A stretch of 64,000 nt of DNA. Source: UBA4615 sp964399635. Lineage in GTDB: Bacteria; Pseudomonadota; Gammaproteobacteria; Burkholderiales; Burkholderiaceae_E. The translations under genes were made by a program, and so were the position numbers. The notes below the pieces were generated by a model. It did not search any database, had not been told where the DNA came from, and saw only the letters and a program-made list of their open reading frames with translations. Shown piece after piece: positions 34,911 through 43,397 of the stretch. Location: positions 124,001 through 188,000 of the forward strand of contig CAYNRU010000034.1 in assembly GCA_964399635.1 (NCBI GenBank), read 5' to 3'. How positions within the stretch are numbered: the stretch's first letter is position 1; each line of letters opens with the position of its first letter.

Positions 34911-36232
34911 GCCTCGTGCTCCCTGTCGCCCGTGTTGGCGCCCGTGTTGGCGTCCGTGCCCTTGCCCGCGCCCCCGGCCCCGCCGGCCCAGCGCCTGATG
35001 GCCCCCCGCGCCTCGAGCGCGTCGAGCTGCTCGTCGGTCACGCCGATCTCGCGCAGCACCTCGGCGGTGTGCTCGCCCAGCATCGGCCCGGCGCGCGTGA
35101 ATCCGCCGGGGGTCTTCGAGAACTTGAGCGGATAGCCGGGCAGCCGCAGGCTGCCGTCCTGCGGATCCTCGATGCGCCTGAAGAAGCCCACGTCCTCGAG
35201 GTGCGGATCGTCGTAGAGGTCCCGCGTCGTGTTGAGCGGCGCCACCGGGATCTCGGCCTGCTCGAGCAGCGCGATCCACTCGGCGGTGCCGCGCTGCTCG
35301 AGGATGGTCGCCACCATCGCGCAGAACGCCGCCATGTTCGCGCTGCGGTCGGCCTGGCTCCGGAAGCGCGGGTCGGCCGCGAGATCGGGCCGCTCGATGA
35401 GCTCGGCGAAGCGCCGCCACTGCTTGTCGTTGTAGACCAGCACCGCGACGTGCCCGTCCAGCGTGCGGTAGGGCCTGCGATGCGGCGTCGTTGCGCGGGT
35501 GTAGACCGGCGGCCCGATCGGCGGGTCGTAGGCCGCGCCCACCACGTGCTCCACCAGCAGGAAGGAGGCCATCACCTCGAACATCGGGATCTCGATCTCC
35601 TGCCCGCCGCCGCCGCGCTCGCGATGGAAGAGCGCGGCCATCACCGCGTAGGCGGCATTCAGGGAGGAGACCTTGTCGCCGAGCACGGTAGTGACGTATT
35701 GCGGCTCGGGGTTGATCTCGCCCTGCAGCATCGCCATGCCGCTGATCGCCTGGATGGTGTCGTCGTAGGCGGGCTTGCCGGCATAGCGGCCGTCGCGCCC
35801 GAAGCCGTAGAGGTTCGCGTACACCACCTCCGGGTTCACCGCGCGGACCGACGCGTAGTCGAGCCCGAGCCTGGCGATGGCCTGGCTGCGCATCGAGTGC
35901 ATCACCACGTCTGCCCCGGCGGCCAGGCGCAGGCACAGCGCGCGCCCCTCGGGCGTGACCAGGTCGAGCACCACGCCGCGCTTGCCGCGGTTCATGTTGA
36001 GGAAGGTGCCGCGCCGGTCGGGCGTCTTGCCCGGGCCGATGTAGCGCGAGGTGTCGCCCGCGGGGCTCTCCACCTTGATCACGTCGGCGCCGAGGTCGGC
36101 CATGATCTGGGTGCAGTAGGGCCCCATCAGCACCGAGGTCAGGTCGAGGACCTTGACCCCCGAGAGGGGCCCGGCGGGCCGGGCCGCGTCGCCCCGCCCC
36201 GGCGCGCTCGCGCCAGCGTCGCCGCCGGTCAC
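34907..36232 (-). CDS. Class III CoA-transferase (CaiB/BaiF family)
   Basis: CoA-transferase of 441 residues. LDLTSVLMGPYCTQIMADLGADVIKVE is the conserved N-terminal nucleotide-binding-like motif, and KPAYDDTIQAISG contains the aspartate (D157 or D158) that forms the acyl-anhydride intermediate. It starts with GTG in a GTGA overlap with the nitronate monooxygenase-like gene. It would activate a carboxylic acid by CoA transfer, a logical first step after TRAP import. The last 25 residues are a glycine/asparagine-rich tail (TDANTGANTG) encoded by a short DNA repeat and may be dispensable. Confidence 0.9.
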   Translation of the reverse strand: MTGGDAGASAPGRGDAARPAGPLSGVKVLDLTSVLMGPYCTQIMADLGADVIKVESPAGDTSRYIGPGKTPDRRGTFLNMNRGKRGVVLDLVTPEGRALCLRLAAGADVVMHSMRSQAIARLGLDYASVRAVNPEVVYANLYGFGRDGRYAGKPAYDDTIQAISGMAMLQGEINPEPQYVTTVLGDKVSSLNAAYAVMAALFHRERGGGGQEIEIPMFEVMASFLLVEHVVGAAYDPPIGPPVYTRATTPHRRPYRTLDGHVAVLVYNDKQWRRFAELIERPDLAADPRFRSQADRSANMAAFCAMVATILEQRGTAEWIALLEQAEIPVAPLNTTRDLYDDPHLEDVGFFRRIEDPQDGSLRLPGYPLKFSKTPGGFTRAGPMLGEHTAEVLREIGVTDEQLDALEARGAIRRWAGGAGGAGKGTDANTGANTGDREHEA

Positions 36233-37236
36233 GCCGCGCCCCCCGCGGTGAAGACCCGCGCGAAGGTCGCGCCGGCCTCCTCCACGATGTCGCGCACGAT
36301 CTCGCCCGCGGGCTTGACCCCGTGGATCAGCGCGACGCTCTGGCCGGCCGGCAGCACGCCGTTGTCGACGTCGCCCTCGATGCGTCCGAGCACCGAGGCG
36401 GGCTCGCCCACCTGCTTGAGCTGATGCGGGTAGCGCAGGATCTCGTCTTCGTGCTGCGCCCAGTGCTCGGTGAACCGGTTACGCAGCATCCGCACGGTCT
36501 TGCCGCTGTGCGCGCGGCTGATCACCGTGCCCTCCTCGTCGCGCTCGACCAGCAGGTTCTTGTAGTTGGCGTGCGCGCGCGCCTCCTCGGAGGCGATGAA
36601 GCGCGTGCCCATCCACACGCCGGCCGCGCCGAAGGCGAGCGCAGCGAGCAGGCCGCGGCCGTCGGCGAACCCGCCGCCGGCGATGACCGGGATGCGCACC
36701 GCGTCCACCACCGCCGGCACCAGCACCGCCGTGCCCACGCGCCCCACGTGGCCGCCGCCGTCGCCGCCCGATGCGATCAGCATGTCGACGCCCTGCGCCT
36801 CGAGCATCCGCGCCTGGCGCACGTTGCCGACCACGCTCATCACCGTGATGCCCAGCGCATGCGCCTCGTCGATCACGCCCAGCGGATTGCCCAGGCCCGA
36901 GATCAGCACCGGCACGCGCGCCTCGAGGCTCGCCGCGATCTGGTCCTGGACCTGATTGGTGTAGCTGACCGAGGCCTCGTCGTCGCCCGCCACCTTGGCG
37001 AACAGGATGTCGACGCCAAAGGGCTTGTCGGTCATGTCGCGGATCACGCGGATCTCGTGGCGCAACGCCTCGCCGGTCAGGTAGCCGGCGCCGATGACGC
37101 CCAGGCCGCCGGCGGCCGACACGGCGCCGGCCAGCCGGCCGTAGGCGACCTGGCCCATGCCGGCCTGGACGATCGGATAGGCGAGCCCCAGGCGCCGGCA
37201 CAACGCGGTGGAGGCGAGGACCCGTTCGATGCTCAC
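36229..37236 (-). CDS. Nitronate monooxygenase / 2-nitropropane dioxygenase family FMN protein
   Basis: FMN-binding TIM-barrel enzyme of 335 residues. AGMGQVAYGRLAGAVSAAGGLGVIGAG is the family N-terminus; the active-site histidine is H163 in SGGDGGGHVGR. The class I nitronate monooxygenase motif (QGxEAGGH) is not matched exactly, so nitronate may not be the substrate; relatives include enoyl reductase-like enzymes. I prefer the GTG at 37236, which has GGAG eight bases upstream, over the GTG at 37245, which overlaps that ribosome site. It lies between acyl-CoA dehydrogenase and CaiB genes in one operon. Confidence 0.83.
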   Translation of the reverse strand: MSIERVLASTALCRRLGLAYPIVQAGMGQVAYGRLAGAVSAAGGLGVIGAGYLTGEALRHEIRVIRDMTDKPFGVDILFAKVAGDDEASVSYTNQVQDQIAASLEARVPVLISGLGNPLGVIDEAHALGITVMSVVGNVRQARMLEAQGVDMLIASGGDGGGHVGRVGTAVLVPAVVDAVRIPVIAGGGFADGRGLLAALAFGAAGVWMGTRFIASEEARAHANYKNLLVERDEEGTVISRAHSGKTVRMLRNRFTEHWAQHEDEILRYPHQLKQVGEPASVLGRIEGDVDNGVLPAGQSVALIHGVKPAGEIVRDIVEEAGATFARVFTAGGAA

Positions 37237-37258
37237 GATGCGCACTCCGGTCGGGGCG

Positions 37259-38425
37259 TCAGTAGGACTTGGGCAGGCCGAGCACCTTCTCGGCGATGAA
37301 GCACAGGATCATCTCCCTGCTCACCGGCGCGATGCGCGGGATCATCACTTCGCGCATGTAGCGCTCGACGTGGTATTCCTTGGCGTAGCCGTAGCCGCCG
37401 TGCGTCATCACGGCCTGCGTGCAGGCCTCGAAGCCGGCCTCGGCGGCCAGGTACTTCGCGGCGTTCGCCTCGGCGCCACAGGGCTTGCCGGCGTCGTAGA
37501 GCTGCGCGGCCTGCATCGTCATCAGGTTGGCCGCCTCGAGCTCCATCCAGTTGCGCGCGAGCGGATGCTGGATCGCCTGGTTCATCCCGATCGGGCGGTC
37601 GAACACCACCCGCTCCTTCGCGTAGCGGGTCGCGCGGGCGAGCGCGACGCGGCCCAGGCCCACCGCCTCGGCCGCGAGCAGGATGCGCTCGGGGTTCAGT
37701 CCCATCAGGATGTACTCGAAGCCCCGACCCTCCTCGCCGATGCGGTCGGTCACGGGGATCTCCAGGTCGTCGATGAAGAACTGGTTCGAGTCGATGCACT
37801 TGCGCCCCATCTTCTCGATCTCGCGGGCCTCGCAGCGGGTCCGGTCGAGGTCGGTGTAGAAGAGCGTGATGCCGTCGGTGGGTCGGGCGCAGGCCTCGCG
37901 CGGGGTGGTGCGCGCGAGCAGGAAGAGCTTGGAGGCGCGCTGCGCGAGCGTGGTCCAGACCTTGCGCCCGTTGACCACGTAGCGGTCGCCGTGCAGCACG
38001 GCCCGGGTCTTGATGTTGGTGGTCTCCAGCCCCGCGTCCGGCTCGGTGACCGCGAAGGCCGAGACCACCTCGCCGCGGATGATCGGCGGCAGCATCCGTG
38101 CCTTCTGCTCGTCGGTGCCGAACTTGTCGATCATCTTCGGGGCGAAGATGTTCGAGTGGATGGCCGACGCGCCGCTCATGCCGGCGCCCGACTCGGCGAT
38201 CGCCTGCATCATCACCGCGCCCTCGGTGATGCCCAGCCCCGCGCCGCCGTACGCCACCGGCAGCGTCAGGCCGGTCCAGCCGCCGTCGGCCATCGCCTGC
38301 TTGAACGCCTCCGGGTACTCGCCGTCGCGGTCGCGGGCCAGCCAGTAGTCGTCGCCGAAGCGCGCGCACAGCTTCAGCACGTTCTCGCGGATGGTCTGCT
38401 GGTCGTCGGTCAGGCTGTGGCTCAC
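37259..38425 (-). CDS. Acyl-CoA dehydrogenase
   Basis: FAD-dependent acyl-CoA dehydrogenase of 388 residues, first gene of the minus-strand TRAP/CoA operon. FAVTEPDAGLETTNIKT and VNGRKVWTT belong to the middle domain; the C-terminal region has THGGYGYAKEYHVER and ends with IAPVSREMILCFIAEKVLG. It lacks the YEGT glutamate, but GLNPERIL has a glutamate at the place used by isovaleryl-CoA dehydrogenase-type enzymes, so catalysis is possible from there. It begins with GTG. An operator-like double repeat lies 22-49 bases upstream. Confidence 0.9.
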   Translation of the reverse strand: MSHSLTDDQQTIRENVLKLCARFGDDYWLARDRDGEYPEAFKQAMADGGWTGLTLPVAYGGAGLGITEGAVMMQAIAESGAGMSGASAIHSNIFAPKMIDKFGTDEQKARMLPPIIRGEVVSAFAVTEPDAGLETTNIKTRAVLHGDRYVVNGRKVWTTLAQRASKLFLLARTTPREACARPTDGITLFYTDLDRTRCEAREIEKMGRKCIDSNQFFIDDLEIPVTDRIGEEGRGFEYILMGLNPERILLAAEAVGLGRVALARATRYAKERVVFDRPIGMNQAIQHPLARNWMELEAANLMTMQAAQLYDAGKPCGAEANAAKYLAAEAGFEACTQAVMTHGGYGYAKEYHVERYMREVMIPRIAPVSREMILCFIAEKVLGLPKSY

Positions 38426-38446
38426 CCTGGGTCCCTGTATTCAGAT

Positions 38447-38474
38447 ATCGGAATGTTGTGCGGATTTCGGAACA
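38447..38474 (-). promoter_or_regulatory. Putative IclR-family operator of the acyl-CoA/TRAP operon
   Basis: Two half-sites, ATCGGAATG at 38447 and TTCGGAACA at 38466, lie 19 bases apart just upstream of the acyl-CoA dehydrogenase gene. The same double half-site with the same 19-base spacing occurs at 39417-39444 beside the IclR gene itself. Its position over the expected promoter of the operon suggests control by that regulator. Confidence 0.55.
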
Positions 38475-38583
38475 TCGTAGGTGTTCGGGTTTCCGCTTGT
38501 CAACGCGGCCCTGGTCGGGTGCGCGCAACGCGCAAGACGCGGCGGCGGTCGGGGGGGCGGCACGGGCGCCTCCGGCCATGCGC

Positions 38584-39414
38584 TCACGCCGTGCCGGGAT
38601 AGCGGCCGGCGAAGCCCAGGGTCCGCGACGCGCGCTCTGCGATCGTGTGCACGATCGACGACAGCTTGCCTTCGTTGAGCCTCAGGCGCCCGATCGGGGC
38701 CGCCGAGGACAGCACGCAGACCAGCCGGCCGTCCCGGTCCAGCACCGGCGCGGCGATGCCGCCCGCGCCGTCCACGATCTCCTCGAAGGAGGTGCTCAGG
38801 CCGGTCGCGCGGATGCGATGCAGCCGCGCCAGCACCTCGCCCCGGTCGAGCCGCTGCCCGCCGTTGGGCAGCAACAGCGGGGTCGCGTCCAGGTAGGCCT
38901 CGACGGCGGCGGGCTCCAGGAAGGCGAGCAGCACCTTGCCGAAGGCCGAGCAGAACAGCGGCCGGCGCGTGCCGACGACCGACGAGAAGCGGATCGCGCC
39001 GCGGCCCTCGGCAATGTCGACGTAGACGCCGTGCCCGCGGTCGTCGCCCATCACGCCGAGCAGCGCGGTCTCGCCGGTCTGCTCCATCAGCTCGACGAGG
39101 AAGGGCCGCATCGCGCTCGAGATGGAGGCGTCGCCGGGCAGGCGGGAGGCGATCAGCGTGCCCAGCCGCATCGCCTGCGCCCCGAGCTGGTAGAGGCCGC
39201 CCGCCTGGGTCACGTAGCCGCCGGCCTCGAGGGCGCGCAGCAAGCTCAGCAGCGAGGTCTTGGGCGTCTTGAGCCGCTCGCTCAGGCGGGCGAGCGACAG
39301 GCCGTCGCGACTGAGTGCGAGCTCGTCGAGCGCGGCCATCACGCGCAGCGCCGAGCGCGGCCCCTCGCTCGTGCCCCGGATGGGCTCGCCGTCGTCCATG
39401 CTTGAATCGTTCAT
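38584..39414 (-). CDS. IclR-family transcriptional regulator
   Basis: Regulator of 276 residues. The N-terminal winged helix-turn-helix (about residues 20-80) includes LSLARLSERLKTPKTSLLSLLRALEAGGYV; the C-terminal effector-binding domain carries CSAFGKVLLAFL and ATGLSTSFEEIVDGAGGIAAPV, both typical of IclR. It lies between the minus-strand operon and the divergent TRAP receptor gene, and similar operator repeats flank both. A second ATG at 39399 is a possible later start. The effector is probably the transported acid or a derivative. Confidence 0.9.
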   Translation of the reverse strand: MNDSSMDDGEPIRGTSEGPRSALRVMAALDELALSRDGLSLARLSERLKTPKTSLLSLLRALEAGGYVTQAGGLYQLGAQAMRLGTLIASRLPGDASISSAMRPFLVELMEQTGETALLGVMGDDRGHGVYVDIAEGRGAIRFSSVVGTRRPLFCSAFGKVLLAFLEPAAVEAYLDATPLLLPNGGQRLDRGEVLARLHRIRATGLSTSFEEIVDGAGGIAAPVLDRDGRLVCVLSSAAPIGRLRLNEGKLSSIVHTIAERASRTLGFAGRYPGTA

Positions 39415-39416
39415 GA

Positions 39417-39444
39417 ATTGGAATATTATTCCGTTATTGGAATA
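39417..39444. promoter_or_regulatory. Putative IclR operator in the iclR / TRAP receptor intergenic region
   Basis: ATTGGAATA occurs at 39417-39425 and again at 39436-39444, 19 bases apart. Between them, ATTCC completes a perfect 13-base palindrome GGAATATTATTCC (39420-39432). It directly abuts the regulator start at 39414 and lies 86 bases before the receptor gene, a good place for autoregulation and control of both directions. It is also the most AT-rich stretch nearby. Confidence 0.65.
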
Positions 39445-39529
39445 CGTTGCACGCTGGCAGGCACACGCCATCGCGGGTACCGGCCGGCGCAGCGACGGCT
39501 GCCGCATCGCACCCACGCGAGGAGACCGC

Positions 39530-40564
39530 ATGAACCGCCACACGGCCATCGCAGCCGGCATCGCCGCCCTCGGATTTGCGGGCGCCCCGGCGCACGCCCA
39601 GTCCGGGGACACCATCACGCTGAAGGTGGCGGACTCGTTCCCGGCCGGTCACTTCATCCCCAAGGGCTCGACGATCCCCTTCATGGAGGCGATCACGAAG
39701 CGCAGCGGCGGCAAGGTGAAGTTCGAGTACTACCCCGCGCAGCAGCTCGGCAAGGCCGCCGACCTGCTCAACCTCACACAGAGCGGCGTCACCGAGATCG
39801 GCTATGTCGGCATGTCCTACGTGTCCGACAAGATGCCCCTGTCGGCGGTCGCGCAGCTGCCCGGCAGCTTCAGCACCGCCTGCGAGGGCACGCTCGCCTA
39901 CTGGAAGCTCGCGCAGAGCGACACGCTCGGCAAGAACGAGTTCGGCGCCAACAAAGTGCGGCCGCTGTGGGTCGTGGTGCTCGAGCCCTACCAGTTCTAC
40001 ATGGTGTCCAGGCCGGTGCGCACGACCGACGACCTCAAGGGCATGAAGCTGCGCAGCACCGGCGGCGCGATGGACCTCTTCGCCCGCAAGATCGGCGCGG
40101 TGCCGGTCCGCATGGCCGCCCCCGAGGTCCGCGAGTCGCTGTCGCGCGGCACGCTCGACGGCCTGATCTTCCCGAACGAGAGCGTGCTGGCCTATGACCT
40201 GCAGACGCTGGTCAAGCACGCCACCCGGGGCGGCAACTTCGGCAGCTTCGTGGCGGCCTACGTGATCAGCGACGCGGTCTGGCGCAAGCTGCCCAAGGCC
40301 ACCCAGGACGCGATGACCGAGGTCGGTGACGCGGTCACGAAGTCGATGTGCAAGGAGATCGACGCCAACGTCGAGAAGGCGCAGGGCCAGCTCGCCGCCG
40401 CTGGCGTCAAGTTCCACACGCTGACGCCGGCCGAGCTCAAGCCCTTCGAGGACGTGTCGGACGAGGTCGCCAAGGACTGGGCCGACGGCCTGGACAAGCG
40501 CGGCAAGCCGGGCACGCGGACCCTTAACGAGTTCCGCGCGGCGCTCAAGGAAGTGCGCCGCTGA
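39530..40564 (+). CDS. TRAP transporter solute-binding protein, DctP type
   Basis: Periplasmic receptor of 344 residues. A GAGGAG ribosome site precedes the ATG; residues 1-23 are a signal peptide cleaved after APAHA. Family segments are VADSFPAGHFIPKGSTIPFMEAI, FEYYPAQQLGKAADLL and LKGMKLRSTGG, where the arginine normally salt-bridges the carboxylate ligand. The matching membrane subunits are at 32265-34096 on the other strand, and both units share an operator-like repeat, so they probably form one transporter. The ligand is expected to be an organic acid that is then processed by the CoA-dependent operon. Confidence 0.9.
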   Translation: MNRHTAIAAGIAALGFAGAPAHAQSGDTITLKVADSFPAGHFIPKGSTIPFMEAITKRSGGKVKFEYYPAQQLGKAADLLNLTQSGVTEIGYVGMSYVSDKMPLSAVAQLPGSFSTACEGTLAYWKLAQSDTLGKNEFGANKVRPLWVVVLEPYQFYMVSRPVRTTDDLKGMKLRSTGGAMDLFARKIGAVPVRMAAPEVRESLSRGTLDGLIFPNESVLAYDLQTLVKHATRGGNFGSFVAAYVISDAVWRKLPKATQDAMTEVGDAVTKSMCKEIDANVEKAQGQLAAAGVKFHTLTPAELKPFEDVSDEVAKDWADGLDKRGKPGTRTLNEFRAALKEVRR

Positions 40565-40579
40565 CGGCGGCAGCCCGCG

Positions 40580-40650
40580 CCCCGGCGCGTGCCGGGGTTC
40601 GGGGCCTGCCCGCGGCAGCCGGCCGGTGGGCGCGCGTCGCGCCCGCCGGC
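40580..40650. terminator. Two hairpins between convergent genes
   Basis: CCCCGGC-GCGT-GCCGGGG (40580-40597) forms a 7-base stem. GCCGGTGGGCGCG (40622-40634) pairs with CGCGCCCGCCGGC (40638-40650) over 13 positions with a single T-G pair and a 3-base loop. They lie between the TRAP receptor stop and the coaA stop and probably end transcription from both sides. No T-tract is present. Confidence 0.65.
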
Positions 40651-40651
40651 G

Positions 40652-41605
40652 TCAGATCTGGCGCAGCCAGACCTCCCCGATGCCGTGGTCCGGCCGCTTT
40701 CGCAGCACCACGTTGGCCCGCTCCCGGCTCGGCAGGATGTTCTCGAGCAGGTTGGCGAGGTTGATGTCGCGCCAGATGCCGAGCGCCACCTCGCGGGCCT
40801 GCGCCGCGTCGAGGTCCCTGTAGTGGTGGAAGTAGGACGAGGGATCCTGGAACACCGTGCGCTGCAGCTTCAGGAAGCGGCGGACGTACCACTCCTGGAT
40901 GTGCGCCTCGTCGGCATCGAGGTACAGCGAGAAGTCGAAGAAGTCCGACACGATGATGGACGGCGAGCGCCCGCCTTCCATCGTGCCGGTCTGCAGCACG
41001 TTCAGCCCCTCGAAGATCAGGATGTCCGGGCTCGCCACCGTCAGGGACGCGCCGGGCACGATGTCGTAGCCCTGGTGCGAGTAGACCGGCGCGCTGACCT
41101 GGGCGCGGCCCGCCTTGATGTCGGCGAGGAACTCGATCATCCGGCGCCGGTCGTAGCTCTCCGGGAAGCCCTTGCGCTTCATCAGCCCGCGCTCGAGCAG
41201 CGTCGCGTTCGGGTACAGGAAGCCGTCGGTGGTCACCAGCGCGACCGACGGGTGATCGGGCCAGCGCGCGAGCAGGGCCTGCAGCGTGCGCGCGAAGGTG
41301 CTCTTGCCGACCGCGACGCTGCCCGCGATGCCGATCACGTAGGGCCGCCGCCCGACCAGTCGGCCGAGGAACTCGTCCTTGACGCCCGATAGCTGGCGCG
41401 CCGACCGGAAGTGCAGGTTGAGCAGTCGGGACAGCGGCAGGTAGACCTGCACGACGTCTTCGATCGAGACCTGCTCGAGCACGCCCTGCAAGGCCGCGAG
41501 GTCGGGCTCGGACAGCGTCATCGGGGTGCTCGCGCGCAGCGCGGCCCACTCGTCGCGTCCGAAGACCACGTAGGCCGAGAATTCGGTGCCGGTCTCTTCG
41601 TTCAT
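40652..41605 (-). CDS. coaA: Type I pantothenate kinase
   Basis: Phosphorylates pantothenate in the first step of coenzyme A synthesis. The protein has 317 residues, nearly the same as E. coli CoaA (316). The P-loop is GSVAVGKST (95-103); TTDGFLYPN, KGFPESYD, YSHQGYDIV and EGLNVLQ follow in the order known for CoaA, and the C-terminal RANVVLRKRPDHGIGEVWLRQI is also typical. It is alone on its strand, divergent from the SPOR gene. Many betaproteobacteria carry a type III kinase (CoaX) instead, so the type I enzyme here is notable. Confidence 0.93.
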   Translation of the reverse strand: MNEETGTEFSAYVVFGRDEWAALRASTPMTLSEPDLAALQGVLEQVSIEDVVQVYLPLSRLLNLHFRSARQLSGVKDEFLGRLVGRRPYVIGIAGSVAVGKSTFARTLQALLARWPDHPSVALVTTDGFLYPNATLLERGLMKRKGFPESYDRRRMIEFLADIKAGRAQVSAPVYSHQGYDIVPGASLTVASPDILIFEGLNVLQTGTMEGGRSPSIIVSDFFDFSLYLDADEAHIQEWYVRRFLKLQRTVFQDPSSYFHHYRDLDAAQAREVALGIWRDINLANLLENILPSRERANVVLRKRPDHGIGEVWLRQI

Positions 41606-41913
41606 GGCGGGCAAGCTTACCGCAGGCGCGTTGCGCGAGCCCCGCAGCCGGGCGCCCCGGTGCAGCCCTCTGTCGTACACTCGGATCACCATGGCGCCTG
41701 GCGGTCGACGGGGTGTCCGCCCGGGCGTCACGGGGCCGACCCCGCCGTCGTGACCGCCGCCGGTGGCGGTCCGCAACGGCTCACGACGCTCCGGACCGAC
41801 CCCCAACGACCGACCCGACCCGAGACGATGATCCCGCTGGACGAACCCTCCGGAGCAGACGGCCCGGCGCGCGGCGCACCGTGGGCCCGGCCCTCGCCCG
41901 GGGCATCCGCGCG
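41606..41913. other. 308-base divergent spacer between coaA and the SPOR gene
   Basis: A TACACT hexamer at 41676-41681 could be a -10 element for the plus-strand SPOR gene, which would give a leader of more than 200 bases. The leader contains short open frames, notably 41692-41754 (20 codons) and 41828-41917. No structured RNA is recognised. Confidence 0.35.
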
Positions 41914-41917
41914 ATGA
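41828..41917 (+). other. Short ORF (29 codons) overlapping the SPOR gene start
   Basis: The frame starts MIPLDEPSGADGPARG and stops at a TGA that overlaps the ATG of the SPOR gene. The overlap could couple translation, or the frame could be the tail of a lost upstream gene. The ribosome site is weak and no homology is recognised, so this is only a possibility. Confidence 0.2.
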
Positions 41918-42753
41918 AGCTGTTCCTGAGCCTGCTGGTGGTCGCCAACGTGCTGCTGTTCGGCTGGTTCCGTGGCTGGATGGCGCCCCTCGGCGGCGAC
42001 GGCCGCGATCCTGGCCGCATCGCGCGGCAGGTCGAACCCGAGCGGCTCCGCGTGCTGCCCGCCTCACGGCTGCCGGGCGGGGCGGGCGCGCCCGCGGCGG
42101 GGACCGCGCCGTCCGCGCCTGGCGGCCAGGCGCCTGCGGCCGCCGGCGCCTCGCCCGCGTCCGCGCCCGCGCCCGCCGGCGCTGCCTCCGCGGCCGCGGC
42201 GGCTTCGCCTGCGCCGGCCGCTTCGCCCGCCCCGGTGGTGACACCGGGCGGTGCCTCGCAGGCCGACCCTGCCGCCATCGCCGCGCTGCTCAAGGGCGCC
42301 GCCTGCGTCGAGATCGGCCCGATGGGCGAGGTCGAGGCGGTTCGGGTGCAGGTCGCGCTCGATGCGGTCGCCCCCGACCTGGCGGTCAGCACCCGCCGGG
42401 CGGAGGACATCACGTCGTACTGGGTCTACCTGCCGCCGTCGTCGGCCGACCTGGCCAAGCGGCTCGCCGAGCTGCGCGCGCGTGGCGTCACCGACACCTA
42501 CCTGATGCCCGATGGCACCTGGAAGGGGGCGATATCGCTGGGTCTGTTCCGACAGGAGGAGCTGGCGGCGGCGCTGCAGCGCTCGATCACCGAGCGCGGC
42601 GTCAAGGGCGCGCGCGTCGCGCCTCGAGGGCCGTCGCCGGGCCGGATCACGCTGCAGGTGAGGCCGGTGCCAGACGCTGTCGTAGCCGAGCTGGGCCGGC
42701 TGCGCGCATCGATGCCCGAGGCGGTCGCGCGGCCCTGCGCGCCCAAGGGCTGA
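41914..42753 (+). CDS. SPOR-domain membrane-anchored protein
   Basis: Protein of 279 residues with one N-terminal membrane anchor (LFLSLLVVANVLLFGWFRGW), a long alanine/proline-rich linker (about residues 50-115) and a C-terminal SPOR-like domain (about 128-230). The domain shows CVEIGPMGEVEAVRV, SYWVYLPP, YLMPDGTWKGAISLGLF and the final helix and strand expected for the fold. SPOR domains bind denuded septal peptidoglycan, so a cell-division or envelope role is likely. The linker would span the periplasm. It is divergent from coaA. Confidence 0.8.
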   Translation: MKLFLSLLVVANVLLFGWFRGWMAPLGGDGRDPGRIARQVEPERLRVLPASRLPGGAGAPAAGTAPSAPGGQAPAAAGASPASAPAPAGAASAAAAASPAPAASPAPVVTPGGASQADPAAIAALLKGAACVEIGPMGEVEAVRVQVALDAVAPDLAVSTRRAEDITSYWVYLPPSSADLAKRLAELRARGVTDTYLMPDGTWKGAISLGLFRQEELAAALQRSITERGVKGARVAPRGPSPGRITLQVRPVPDAVVAELGRLRASMPEAVARPCAPKG

Positions 42754-42772
42754 GCGCGGCCGGCGCTACGGC

Positions 42773-43120
42773 TCAGGCTGTTGGCTTGGTCTCGCTGCGG
42801 TCGTCGACCACCGCGCCGGAGTTCTTCTTCACCGACTCGATGCCGTTGTCGCGGGCCTTGACCGACGAGTACATCTCACTCTTGCCGATGACCTGGCCGT
42901 TGGCCGCGACGAGGTTGAAGTACGGCTCGCCGCGTGCGGAGTCCAGGCGCTGGTAGCGCTCGTCGAGCGGACCGTTCACGCGGACCGACTCGATGCCCTG
43001 CTTGGCGCCGTCCAGGCTCGCGTAGAGCTGGCTGGAGAGGATCGTCTCGCCGTTGGCGGCTTTCAGCGCGAAATGGATCTTGCCGTTGGATGCAGTCGAG
43101 ATCAGGTACTTGGCGGCCAT
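42773..43120 (-). CDS. DUF1508 / YegP-family protein
   Basis: Small protein of 115 residues made of two copies of the DUF1508 repeat: residues about 10-47 (GKIHFALKAANGETILSSQLY) and about 62-98 (GEPYFNLVAANGQVIGKSEMY). E. coli YegP has the same two-repeat architecture. Its function is unknown. A TACACT hexamer at 43183-43188, read on the minus strand, with TTCCAC 17 bases before it, is a weak candidate promoter. The gene is divergent from the GATase gene across 277 bases. Confidence 0.85.
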   Translation of the reverse strand: MAAKYLISTASNGKIHFALKAANGETILSSQLYASLDGAKQGIESVRVNGPLDERYQRLDSARGEPYFNLVAANGQVIGKSEMYSSVKARDNGIESVKKNSGAVVDDRSETKPTA

Positions 43121-43397
43121 CGGGGTACTCCCGTGTCGGTGTGTCCGTGGGAAAGGGCGTGCGCGAGCAAGACACGCGGCGTGAGTGTAACGGCGCGGCG
43201 CAGCGTGTGGAATGGGCAGGATACAGATTGTCACGTCGCGTGCGCCTGGCGAAGCGCGGCGTGTTCGACGGGTGAGCAGGGGCACGGATGCACGCCGTTG
43301 CGGTCCGCCTCGCCCGGCGCGCGCAGGCATCCCACGGCCCATCCGGTCGGTTCGGGCAGAATCGCGGCAAGGTCCCGATCGGGATGCGACGCACGGG

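Noticed and set aside
34946..36424. Plus-strand open frame opposite the CaiB and nitronate monooxygenase-like genes
   Set aside because: Antisense shadow; the minus strand carries two complete, overlapping, recognisable genes.
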